Below are positions 1 to 8,919 of a stretch of DNA of 11,794 nucleotides, piece after piece. The number at the start of each line of letters is the position of its first letter. Positions within the stretch are counted from its first letter, which is position 1. Made by a program: the position numbers and the translations under genes. The notes under the pieces were generated by a model that did no database searches, was not told where the DNA came from, and saw only the letters and a list, made by a program, of their open reading frames with translations. Source of the stretch: UBA11164 sp002420085 (lineage in GTDB: Bacteria; Pseudomonadota; Gammaproteobacteria; Xanthomonadales; Xanthomonadaceae). The stretch covers positions 1 to 11,794 of the forward strand of contig DALYLJ010000095.1 in assembly GCA_031976395.1 (NCBI GenBank), read 5' to 3'.

Positions 1-714
1 GCCCGGATCAGCCAGGCCGATCTGGCCCTGCTGATCCGGGCGATCGCCGAGATCGAGGCGATTGGCCGGATCCGCTACACCACCTCGCATCCGGTCGAGT
101 TCAGCGACAGCCTGATCGAGGCCCATCGCGATGTCCGCACATTGGCGGCCTACCTGCATCTGCCGGTGCAGGCCGGCTCCGACCGCATCCTGGCCGCCAT
201 GAAGCGTGGCCACACTGCACTCGAATACAAGGCCAAGATCCGTCGGCTGCGCGAGGCGCGGCCTGGCATCTCGATCAGCTCGGACTTCATCGTCGGTTTT
301 CCCGGCGAGAGCGAACGCGATTTCGACCAGACCATGAAGCTGATCGACGACATCGGCTTCGACCAGAGCTTCAGTTTCGTCTACTCGGCGCGCCCCGGAA
401 CACCTGCTGCCAATCTCCCCGACGACACCCCGGAAGCCGTGAAGAAAGCCCGCCTGCAACACCTCCAGGCGGCCATCGAGGCCAATGCCCGACGCATCTC
501 GGAGGCGATGGTCGGCACCGTGCAGACGGTTCTGGTCGAGGGTCCGAGCCGGAAAGACCCGAACGAACTGACCGGCCGCACCGAGAACATGCGCTACGTC
601 AGCTTCGCAGCGCCCGCCCGCCTGATCGGCCAGTTCGTCCCGGTCGAAATCACGGCCGCCCTGTCCAATTCGCTGCGTGGCCGCGTGTCCGGCACGGCTG
701 ACGGCGCCGACTGA
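1..714 (+). CDS. miaB: MiaB, tRNA-2-methylthio-N6-dimethylallyladenosine synthase (3' part)
   Basis: This is the C-terminal 237 residues of MiaB, open from the first base; the start lies outside the window. MiaB is a cytoplasmic radical-SAM enzyme that adds a methylthio group to i6A37 next to the anticodon of tRNAs reading UNN codons. The visible part begins inside the radical-SAM barrel, with TTSHPVEFSD near residue 28, LHLPVQAGSDRIL near 52 and SDFIVGFPGE near 94. It ends with a TRAM RNA-binding domain (about residues 171-232, GTVQTVLVEG to LRGRV). The N-terminal UPF0004 domain and the CxxxCxxC cluster motif must lie upstream. E. coli MiaB has about 474 residues, so roughly half is present. 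The stop is only 8 bases from the stop of the convergent fimT, with no room for a separate terminator. Identification is by motif recognition and is very secure. Confidence 0.96.
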   Translation, partial: ARISQADLALLIRAIAEIEAIGRIRYTTSHPVEFSDSLIEAHRDVRTLAAYLHLPVQAGSDRILAAMKRGHTALEYKAKIRRLREARPGISISSDFIVGFPGESERDFDQTMKLIDDIGFDQSFSFVYSARPGTPAANLPDDTPEAVKKARLQHLQAAIEANARRISEAMVGTVQTVLVEGPSRKDPNELTGRTENMRYVSFAAPARLIGQFVPVEITAALSNSLRGRVSGTADGAD

Positions 715-722
715 CCCGGGCG

Positions 723-1316
723 TCACTCCGGGCAGGTCGCCGCGATCGCCTTCGGGGTCGGCGTGTCCACCCGCAGGCGCCCGCGATTGTTCAGGATCAA
801 TGCCTGCGCCTTGTTCGGCCCGCGCCCATCGCACAGGGTGAAAGTGACATTGCTCCCGGCATTGCTGCCGGTCCCCTGGAACACGATGCGCTTGCGACCC
901 TCGGTGCTGCGCAGGCGGACCTGGCCACCCAGTTCCCTCTGACGCGCGACGACCGGCTCGCCCTGGTCGCGCTCGCGATTGCCGTCGCGATCGACGAACA
1001 CGATCCAGCCACCGCTCCATTCGACACTGTCGAGACAGACATCGCCATGCGCTGGACACAGCACGGTCCGGGCACCGGTGATGGTCGATTTGTTGAGGGC
1101 TGCGATGACGCTGTTGAGCAACTCCGCGCGGGCCGACAGGGCGCGCCCGGCTTCCAGTCCCGAGCCGATCATGCTGCCGGCGCTGGCCGTGAGTATGGCC
1201 ACGATCGCCAGCACCATCAGCAACTCGATCAGGCTGACCCCGGCTCGGTGACGCGGCGCAAGATCAGTACGAAAATCACGGCAGGGGACAACGGCAGAAC
1301 GGACGGTGCGGGACAT
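723..1316 (-). CDS. fimT: FimT-like GspH-family prepilin, stand-alone, with C-terminal GRxR motif
   Basis: This 197-residue type IV prepilin is exported and inserted in the inner membrane, then cleaved by PilD after G26 (RHRAG|VSLIE). Glu at mature position 5 is present (E31), followed by a hydrophobic helix. The start at 1316 is chosen because GGAG lies 8 bases upstream; the open frame extends 29 codons further without pilin-like sequence. The GspH/FimT domain includes GWIVFVDRDGN (about 103-113), an acidic loop common in this family. Four cysteines (87, 94, 162, 195) could form two disulfides. The tail carries NNRGRLRVD, with the GRxR motif at 179-182. In Legionella FimT, arginine-rich tail residues including this motif bind DNA during natural transformation, so DNA uptake is the inferred role. 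It is separate from the minor pilin operon at 4111-9524 and divergent from uvrB. It could instead be a pseudopilin that only helps prime pili. Confidence 0.86.
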   Translation of the reverse strand: MSRTVRSAVVPCRDFRTDLAPRHRAGVSLIELLMVLAIVAILTASAGSMIGSGLEAGRALSARAELLNSVIAALNKSTITGARTVLCPAHGDVCLDSVEWSGGWIVFVDRDGNRERDQGEPVVARQRELGGQVRLRSTEGRKRIVFQGTGSNAGSNVTFTLCDGRGPNKAQALILNNRGRLRVDTPTPKAIAATCPE

Positions 1317-1548
1317 GATCGATACTCCGATTGGGGAGCCGACAGTGTCCGACCGACCCTGGCTGCCTGCGTCAGCCGGTCGCCGCATGGCCGGGTAGGA
1401 CAATGTCGCATGAGCGCTCGGAAATCCGCCCGGCGCACTCGGGCGATCCGCATGTCAGCCCCTGCCCTCCGCTGCCCGCGACACGCGGGTTCTCGACCGA
1501 GCGAGCGGCCGGCGGCCCGCACGTCGCGGCCCTTCGACCGACACACCG

Positions 1549-1554
1549 TATACT
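1549..1554 (+). promoter_or_regulatory. Candidate -10 element for uvrB
   Basis: TATACT matches five of six bases of the sigma-70 -10 consensus and lies 22 bases before the uvrB ATG, implying a short leader. No convincing -35 hexamer lies 16-18 bases upstream, and I see no LexA-like palindrome. The 260-base gap between the divergent fimT and uvrB starts also holds a small perfect hairpin (CCCGCG-ACA-CGCGGG, 1475-1489). I found no clear promoter for fimT there. Confidence 0.35.
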
Positions 1555-1576
1555 GCCCAGCCACCCGGTTCCGCCC

Positions 1577-3592
<2,016 letters not shown>

Positions 3593-3623
3593 CCGGCGGT
3601 CGAAGGCCGACCAGAGGCGCCGG
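3593..3623 (+). terminator. Possible weak hairpin after uvrB
   Basis: Immediately after the uvrB stop, CCGGC (3593-3597) can pair with GCCGG (3619-3623), and GGTCG (3598-3602) with CGACC (3608-3612), giving an interrupted stem. There is no T-run, so this may be a structured 3' end rather than an intrinsic terminator. Confidence 0.3.
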
Positions 3624-3676
3624 CAGGGATCGAGCCATGACCGGAACCCGGCTTCAACAAAATCGGCCAGCGGGTC

Positions 3677-3707
3677 TTGACGTCTACGCAACTCACGGCC
3701 ATCATAT
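3677..3707 (+). promoter_or_regulatory. Promoter of tRNA-Asn
   Basis: TTGACG (3677-3682) matches five of six -35 bases. CATCAT (3700-3705, four of six -10 bases) follows at 17-base spacing; TCATAT (3702-3707) is an alternative at 19. Transcription would start near 3712, about three bases before the mature tRNA. The segment between the -10 and the start is GC-rich (GGGGCTC), as in stringently controlled stable-RNA promoters. Confidence 0.6.
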
Positions 3708-3714
3708 GGGGCTC

Positions 3715-3791
3715 GCCCGAATAGCTCAGTCGGTTAGAGCACTTGACTGTTAATCAGGGGGTCGTTGGTTCGAGTCCAACTTCGGGCGCCA
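3715..3791 (+). tRNA. tRNA-Asn, anticodon GTT
   Basis: A complete cloverleaf of 77 bases with encoded CCA. The acceptor stem GCCCGAA (3715-3721) pairs with TTCGGGC (3781-3787), the discriminator is G3788 and CCA is 3789-3791. The D stem is GCTC/GAGC. The anticodon stem CTTGA pairs with TCAGG, including one G-U pair, and the loop CTGTTAA has anticodon GTT at 3749-3751. The T stem GTTGG/CCAAC encloses TTCGAGT. It decodes AAC and AAU. It has its own promoter and a strong terminator, so it is probably transcribed alone. Confidence 0.98.
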
Positions 3792-3825
3792 TCGTTCGCT
3801 GCTGCGGCCATCCGGCCAGCCAGGT

Positions 3826-3865
3826 CACACGAAAAAACCCGCGCCCAGCGCGGGTTTTTCGTGTG
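3826..3865. terminator. Bidirectional intrinsic terminator between tRNA-Asn and the minor pilin operon
   Basis: The stem pairs 3826-3844 with 3848-3865 around a CCA loop. The core is CCCGCGC/GCGCGGG, flanked by A6 on the left and T5 on the right (one bulged A), then CACACG/CGTGTG. On the + strand the T-run follows the GC stem, so it ends the tRNA-Asn transcript. On the - strand the complement of the A-run gives a U-run, so it can also stop readthrough from pilV. Confidence 0.88.
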
Positions 3866-4011
3866 TGGTCGATATTCGGGACCGCCAGAAGCAGCGGCCA
3901 CGCCGGCTGCTGTCGATCGCGGCGACCCCTCACCACCGCCATCGCGAGGGCATCGGAAGCAGGCCATCGGAAGCCGTCGATGACCATCGGCTGAGCCCGC
4001 ACCTTCGCTTA

Positions 4012-4055
4012 CGAATCGCCAATCGCCAATCCCCTCCCCTCCGAATCTCGAATCC
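4012..4055. repeat. Degenerate heptamer repeats (CGAATCG / CCAATCG / CGAATCT type)
   Basis: Three contiguous heptamers (4012-4032: CGAATCG, CCAATCG, CCAATCC) are followed, after a C/T-rich spacer, by two further AATC units (CGAATCT, CGAATCC; 4042-4055). Similar AATCCC-type short arrays are, as I recall, common between genes in Xanthomonadaceae. They lie in the non-coding stretch 3866-4071, where I otherwise see only a 10-base direct repeat, CATCGGAAGC, at 3951-3960 and 3965-3974. Confidence 0.55.
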
Positions 4056-4071
4056 GGGCTCTCACCCCGAC

Positions 4072-4101
4072 CCGCGATCCGGGCGTTGGCCCGGATCGCG
4101 G
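4072..4101 (-). terminator. Perfect 13-bp hairpin after pilV
   Basis: Positions 4072-4084 pair perfectly with 4089-4101 around a GTTG loop. The hairpin starts 9 bases after the pilV stop. There is no U-run on the - strand, so it may protect the 3' end of the operon mRNA or act as a partial terminator, backed up by the hairpin at 3826-3865. Confidence 0.55.
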
Positions 4102-4110
4102 CACGCTCGG

Positions 4111-6474
4111 TCAGGAGCACGGATCGGTGTAGGTGATCGAACGGATCTGCTTGCCATTCGGGCTCAGGGTGCAGGCAGCGACACTGCCCTGCGTGGTGCC
4201 TTCAAGCTGGAAGCCGAACACCACGCTGTCGTTCGGCGCGACGGTCGGGAAACTGACCGGGGTGGCTTCGTTCAAGGAGCCACTGTTGAGGATGGTTCCG
4301 ATCGTACCTGCCACCGAGCCACCACCGGCGGTCGCACTGGACACCCGGTAGTTCTGGCAGAACGGCACGTCGGTCCGGCTGGCGGTGACACTGCCGGCGG
4401 CCGTGGAGCAGGTGACGGTCGCTGTGCCGGTGACGATCCGGTTGTACTGACCGACGATCACGGTGACGTCGCGATTCAACACCGAGGTGGTGCTGCACGA
4501 GTACGGGTTGGGATTGTTGTCGCCATTGTTGCTGAAGGTGCCGGCGCAATTGTTGCCACTGAGGCCGATCAACCAGGCGACTGCCGGATCGTTGGACGTG
4601 TTGCTGTCGGCGGTCTGGGGCAGGCCGTTGAGGGTGACGTTGAAGCGCTCACCCTGCGGATCGACGCCACCACTGGTGATGTCGAAGCGCTGTCGATCGG
4701 ACTGGGCTTCCAAGGCATCCTGCGGATCGGTCACCAGATTGGTCGCCGCCAGGCCGGAGTTGGAACGGCCGTTGACCGTCACGGCGTCACCATTGCCCGG
4801 CCCCTGGGCGAGGGCATTGACCTGGCCACGGACCGGGTTGCTGGGATCACCGAACAGGATGCCGGAAGCATTGGTCACCTGGATCGCGACTGGCGAACTC
4901 GGCGACCACTTGGCCAACTCGGTGACATTGATCGTGGTGAACGGCACGAACGGCAGGACACAGCTTTCCAGCGGTGTTCCAGAGGGGCAGTCGGTGCGCG
5001 CCTTGTCGATGCGGGCGACGGCATCCGGTTCGAGGTGATCGATGTAGAAGCCGCGTGCGTGCAGGAACCGGAAATCATTGGCCGTGCCCGCCCTCGGCCG
5101 ATTGATGCTCAGGCTGGTTGGGGCATCCAGGCCGGCACTGGCATAGCGCGGAGCCAGATCGGTGCTGCGATTGACGGTCGGCACGGTGGCGACGAATTCA
5201 TCGCGCAGCACGTCGAGCACGAACTCCTCGTAGACGTCGGCGGCATCCTGATCCGGCACCGGGTCATCGGCCGGAACGGACTTCTCGCTGGTCTCCAGCA
5301 GGCCGAAGAACCGGCTGTCGAAGTCGGCGGCGACCCGCCACAGACCATCCACCCGGATCAGACGGCAGACCTCGAAATAATCGCCACCACCCGAAACCGG
5401 GGTCGAATTCAGCGGGGTGACGGTGTCGACGGCCAGGAAGTGGGCATGAGGGATGTTGGCGGCGGCGCGGAATGGATCGAAGGTCGGTCCTTGAACGCCA
5501 GCCGGGTCATGATGATCGCGACAGCACTCGACGCACAGTTCGCTCTGGACATCGGCATTGTTGGACGGCGCACCACCGCCGGCCTGAGCCTGTTTGGGCG
5601 GGGCATAGCGGGTTCCATCCCAGAAGGTCGGGCGGAACGAAGTGCCGGCGATCGTGCCGCTGGCGCCGCTGCTGGCACCAAGGGTGCAACGGCAGGCGGT
5701 GATGCTGGTCTCGACGCGCTTCTGAATCTGCACGATGTCATCGCCGAAGGCATCACCGGCATCGCTGAAATTGAGCACGTCGAAGCGGGTTTCGATGATG
5801 GTGTCCTTGTTGCCCTTGCCAACGATCACCGGCTTCGGGTTGGTGGCGGCGGTGTCCTCGTTGTTGCCGACCGCGATCGGAATGACACCCGGCCCTTCCG
5901 GCGTGACCGTGCGGACGATCGGCCGCCCGGCGTTCAAGGTCGAACCCAGGGTGCTGACATCGACCGTCGAGATATTGGCGCCGAGCGGGCCGACGATGTC
6001 GCTGAACTGCACGCTCTTGACACCATTACCGAACGGATCGGTCCAACTGACGGTGACATCGACCTGCTTGAATTCGGCCAGCGGCGGCTGCACCGGCACC
6101 GTGGTGCCGAACACGCCACCATCATCCATCCAGGTCTGGGCGTCATAACGGATGGTGATGCCACCGGCACCGAGGGCACTATCGACGACCAGGAATGGCA
6201 GTGCCGCCGGATCGACCGCGATATTGGCGCCGGTCGGGATGGCCTGATAGCCCATGGAGCGCAGGTTCTCGACCACGGCGACCGCTGCCGCCGCTGCCGA
6301 GGAGCGGATCCGTGCATCGACACTGCTGCGAATCATCGCTGATTGCAGGGCGGTCAATGCCAGCAGGCCGGTGGACAGCACGACCACGGCGATCAGTGCT
6401 TCCAGCAGGGAGAAGCCGCGCCCGAGGGGCCGTGGGCGGCGGGTGGCGAATGCAGGTGCGAAGTGGGCGTTCAT
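4111..6474 (-). CDS. pilV: Giant PilV-like minor prepilin with Cys/His cluster
   Basis: A 787-residue prepilin, four to five times the usual PilV length. The ATG at 6474 is chosen because GAGG lies 8 bases upstream; a TTG one codon earlier is less likely. The leader ends at G20 (LGRG|FSLLE), E25 is the +5 glutamate, and the helix ALIAVVVLSTGLLAL is typical of PilV. A pilin-like domain reaches about residue 160 (VDVTVSWTDPFGNG near 138-151). Beyond it lies a secreted region of about 620 residues that I do not recognise. It holds C261-R-C263, then C314-x2-C317-C318-R-D-H321-H322-D and H343-A-H345, a possible metal site. The last 150 residues are rich in Thr, Ser, Val and Gly, with spaced cysteines (643, 660, 689, 706, 768, 786), which suggests disulfide-braced beta-sandwiches. 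It is the last gene of the operon, 15 bases after pilX. It probably sits at or near the pilus tip and may do adhesin-like work, but that is inference. Confidence 0.8.
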   Translation of the reverse strand: MNAHFAPAFATRRPRPLGRGFSLLEALIAVVVLSTGLLALTALQSAMIRSSVDARIRSSAAAAAVAVVENLRSMGYQAIPTGANIAVDPAALPFLVVDSALGAGGITIRYDAQTWMDDGGVFGTTVPVQPPLAEFKQVDVTVSWTDPFGNGVKSVQFSDIVGPLGANISTVDVSTLGSTLNAGRPIVRTVTPEGPGVIPIAVGNNEDTAATNPKPVIVGKGNKDTIIETRFDVLNFSDAGDAFGDDIVQIQKRVETSITACRCTLGASSGASGTIAGTSFRPTFWDGTRYAPPKQAQAGGGAPSNNADVQSELCVECCRDHHDPAGVQGPTFDPFRAAANIPHAHFLAVDTVTPLNSTPVSGGGDYFEVCRLIRVDGLWRVAADFDSRFFGLLETSEKSVPADDPVPDQDAADVYEEFVLDVLRDEFVATVPTVNRSTDLAPRYASAGLDAPTSLSINRPRAGTANDFRFLHARGFYIDHLEPDAVARIDKARTDCPSGTPLESCVLPFVPFTTINVTELAKWSPSSPVAIQVTNASGILFGDPSNPVRGQVNALAQGPGNGDAVTVNGRSNSGLAATNLVTDPQDALEAQSDRQRFDITSGGVDPQGERFNVTLNGLPQTADSNTSNDPAVAWLIGLSGNNCAGTFSNNGDNNPNPYSCSTTSVLNRDVTVIVGQYNRIVTGTATVTCSTAAGSVTASRTDVPFCQNYRVSSATAGGGSVAGTIGTILNSGSLNEATPVSFPTVAPNDSVVFGFQLEGTTQGSVAACTLSPNGKQIRSITYTDPCS

Positions 6475-6489
6475 CAAGTCATCCTCGCA

Positions 6490-8100
6490 TCAGTACGAGA
6501 ACCGATCGGTCCACGCGCCCGGCAGGGTGCCGAACGCCTGAAGCTCGGGGGAAGTGGAGAGTTGCCGCAATACGCCTTCGTTGTAGATGAAGGCGGCGGT
6601 GCCATTGGCCTTGACCACCGGCCCCTGGGTGACGGCTGCGCCATAGATCGCGCCTCGGCCATTGAAACGGAGCGAGGCATTGCCGCCCAGATTGCCGTCG
6701 GTCGGATTCGCACTGATCGTATTGACACCGCCATTCTCGATGCCCAGTGCCCGAACGAACAGCAGGCCGAACAGACGCAGGCCGGCGCTGAACTGGGCCG
6801 GGCCATCGATCACCAGGACCAGTGGACGCTCCGGACTGCCAACCTGGCGACCGAGGTTGCAGTCGGTGCGCATCCAGACCAGGCCGCGGGTATTGCTGTC
6901 GATCGAGGCGCAACCGCGTTCACGGGAATCGCGACTGGTGTCGGGGCTGGCGACCACGATGACATTGGCGTTCTGTCGCAGCCACAGTTCGTCGGCACCG
7001 ACGGTCTGACCGGCATTGTCCGGATCAGGCAGCTTGATCAGGGTCTCGCAGAAGAAGTCGCCGTCCTCGTCGGTCCGGGCGGCCACACCGAACACGAACT
7101 GGAACAGGTCACAGGGGAACTCGGCAGGCACCACGTTCTCGTTCGGACCGCAGTCATCGCCCGGCGGATCGATATCGAGAATGTCGATGCCCTCGCCACA
7201 GGTATTGCCGGCCTTGGTGAACGACAGCGAGTTCTGGTCGGCCGGACAACTGCAATCGTCGCACAGCACGATGTCGGTGCGCAGATTGGCACAGCCGTCG
7301 CTGGGGCCGCAGAACGTCGGCGGGGCATTGTTCTTGGCACCGAAGCGAATGAATTCGTCGAGATAGCAGGTATTCGGCGAGCCGGTCTTTTCGACATCGC
7401 GACGGGTCCAGACCGAAACCGGAACACCGGTGCCGGCCGAATTGGGGTTGGTCACGACATCCAGACTGCCGGTGACATCGACGCTGCCGGACGACATGAT
7501 CGGCGGGGTTCCAACCACTGAATTGAGCTTGCTGAACGAGGTGATCGATTGCACCAGGGTCGCCGAGGAGGCTTCACCGGCGATCTGTGCCCGCGACACG
7601 ATGCTGACCACGCTGGCGCCGGCCGCTGCCGGGTCGGTGGAACAGGGGGTGCCGGCAGGGGCGCCTTCCGGCAGGCGGCACATCACCGCACCGACCCGGA
7701 TATTGGCCGAGAAGCCGCTGTTGCCGATCGCCAGAACTCCGCCCGCCAGCGGCCCGGCCAGTGGCACGTCGCCGGTATAACGCATCAGGGTGCCGCCATT
7801 CGGGAACACCCCGCACGGGAAGCTGCCGTCGTTCGGGCAGGCCGTCCACAGGGCCGGATCGCGCAGATCATCGACGTTCTGCTTGAAGAACTCGCCGCCG
7901 AAGTTCAGCCCAGCCTCGGCGGCGTAATGGGCCATCTTGGCGCGAAAATCGTTGCCGGAGACCCGCTGCTCCTGCAGGCCGACATTGGTTGCCAGCAGGA
8001 CGATCACCGACAGCAGCAGGAGCAGGACCACGGCGACGATCAAGGTCACGCCGCGTTGCCTGGTCGATGTGGGAACGAGAGATGGATGGTTGCGCTTCAT
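6490..8100 (-). CDS. pilX: Oversized PilX-like minor pilin
   Basis: A 536-residue protein beginning with a PilX N-terminal domain: RQRG|VTLIVAVVLLLLLS (G17|V18), then EQRVSGNDFRAKMAHYAAEAGL (44-65), matching the PilX pattern EERMAGN...AFQAAEAAL. Mature position 5 is Val instead of Glu, as is common in PilX. PilX helps prime pilus assembly and usually has about 150-200 residues. Here the secreted part is expanded and holds 16 cysteines, densest at 264-285 (CGPSDGC, then CDDCSC). TDEDGDFF (343-350) resembles a calcium-binding acidic loop. The C-terminal 110 residues (PLVLVIDGPAQF, FNGRGAIYGAAV, ANGTAAFIYNEGVL) have alternating Gly and hydrophobic strands like a small beta-helix. The ATG at 8100 has only a weak GGAA upstream. 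It lies 48 bases after pilW and 15 before pilV. Function of the added domain is unknown. Confidence 0.8.
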   Translation of the reverse strand: MKRNHPSLVPTSTRQRGVTLIVAVVLLLLLSVIVLLATNVGLQEQRVSGNDFRAKMAHYAAEAGLNFGGEFFKQNVDDLRDPALWTACPNDGSFPCGVFPNGGTLMRYTGDVPLAGPLAGGVLAIGNSGFSANIRVGAVMCRLPEGAPAGTPCSTDPAAAGASVVSIVSRAQIAGEASSATLVQSITSFSKLNSVVGTPPIMSSGSVDVTGSLDVVTNPNSAGTGVPVSVWTRRDVEKTGSPNTCYLDEFIRFGAKNNAPPTFCGPSDGCANLRTDIVLCDDCSCPADQNSLSFTKAGNTCGEGIDILDIDPPGDDCGPNENVVPAEFPCDLFQFVFGVAARTDEDGDFFCETLIKLPDPDNAGQTVGADELWLRQNANVIVVASPDTSRDSRERGCASIDSNTRGLVWMRTDCNLGRQVGSPERPLVLVIDGPAQFSAGLRLFGLLFVRALGIENGGVNTISANPTDGNLGGNASLRFNGRGAIYGAAVTQGPVVKANGTAAFIYNEGVLRQLSTSPELQAFGTLPGAWTDRFSY

Positions 8101-8148
8101 GATGTCAGTTCCGATCAGGATCGTCGTCGCGGTGGCACGCGGACGGCA

Positions 8149-8919
8149 TCAGGGGGGCGGGGGCGGCGGATTGACCGAGGAGCGGATGCGTACCCGCTGG
8201 CCGAAGACCCGGACCACTTCGTTGTCACCGGCTCCGATCCGACCTTCGATCAGGACATTGATCGCCGAGCAGGCGGCATTGTTGGCGACCACGGTGTCGA
8301 AACAGCCGGCATCGGAGCCATCGAAGTCCAGCCGGGTGATCCGGATCTCGGGTGAACTGATCGGCGCGGAAGCGCCCGGTGCGGCACCGGCGCAGAATCC
8401 GCCGAGCGCAGCGGGGATATTGGCGGCCGGGTAGCGGGCGACCTGGATGCGCTGGTTGCCATCCAGCCAGATGCGTCGGCCCGGCCGGAGGTCGCTGTTC
8501 GGATCGCCGTCGTCGGGCACGAAATAAGAGAACTCGATGCAATCGGCATTGCCGTTGTCGACCGTCAGCAGACCGCTGAACTGGGTGACTGCGAGCGGCA
8601 GCGGATCCTGGCCGACGGCGGCCAGCAGAGCCGGTGCCGAGACGTGCCGGGCACGTCGAATCTCGCGACTGACCAGTTCCGACAGCGCGCGCAGTTCCTG
8701 GGTGAGGCGGATCGAACGCAGGTTCTCGGAGTTGGCCCGCACCGAGGACACGATGAAGGCAACCAGGGCGCCGACGATGATCACGCCGACCGCCATCCCG
8801 ACCAGCAGTTCGACCAGGGTGACCCCGGCCTGCCCGCGCCGATCGGCGGGATATGCCGGCGATCGGCGCGACCGCCCATACCCACCCTCTCCGAACAGAC
8901 GTGTGGCCAGGTTCAGCAC
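8149..8919 (-). CDS. pilW: PilW-like minor prepilin with hexaproline C-terminus
   Basis: A 256-residue prepilin. The start is GTG at 8919, supported by GGAGG 9 bases upstream and by the absence of another start before the prepilin motif. It overlaps the end of the FimU-like gene by 7 bases (GTGCTGA), implying translational coupling. The leader is unusually long (32 residues, ending GQAG|VTLVE), with E37 at +5. The region LTQELRALSELVSREIRRARH (72-92) is the PilW-type amphipathic helix. Four cysteines (127, 176, 206, 217) may form two disulfides. PilW with PilV, PilX and FimU forms the minor pilin complex that primes pilus assembly. The protein ends in N-P-P-P-P-P-P directly before the stop, encoded by G6 and G5 runs on the + strand. 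Length is ordinary for PilW. Confidence 0.88.
   Translation of the reverse strand: MLNLATRLFGEGGYGRSRRSPAYPADRRGQAGVTLVELLVGMAVGVIIVGALVAFIVSSVRANSENLRSIRLTQELRALSELVSREIRRARHVSAPALLAAVGQDPLPLAVTQFSGLLTVDNGNADCIEFSYFVPDDGDPNSDLRPGRRIWLDGNQRIQVARYPAANIPAALGGFCAGAAPGASAPISSPEIRITRLDFDGSDAGCFDTVVANNAACSAINVLIEGRIGAGDNEVVRVFGQRVRIRSSVNPPPPPP

Noticed and set aside
1317..1576. LexA (SOS) operator for uvrB
   Set aside because: No CTGT-N8-ACAG sequence or other clear palindrome of LexA type lies near the start.
3743..3994. Short open frame starting inside the tRNA gene (VGSSPTS type)
   Set aside because: This is the familiar spurious translation of a tRNA T-arm and flank, and it runs through the terminator.
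3865..6342. 825-codon open frame on the + strand opposite pilV
   Set aside because: The - strand frame has a prepilin signal, a good ribosome binding site and operon context. The + frame has low-complexity Gly/Arg/Asp/Ile sequence typical of antisense frames in GC-rich DNA. It also begins inside the terminator region.
6343..7521. 392-codon open frame on the + strand opposite pilX
   Set aside because: It is an antisense shadow of the PilX-like gene, which has a clear PilX N-terminal domain. No ribosome binding site or family resemblance.
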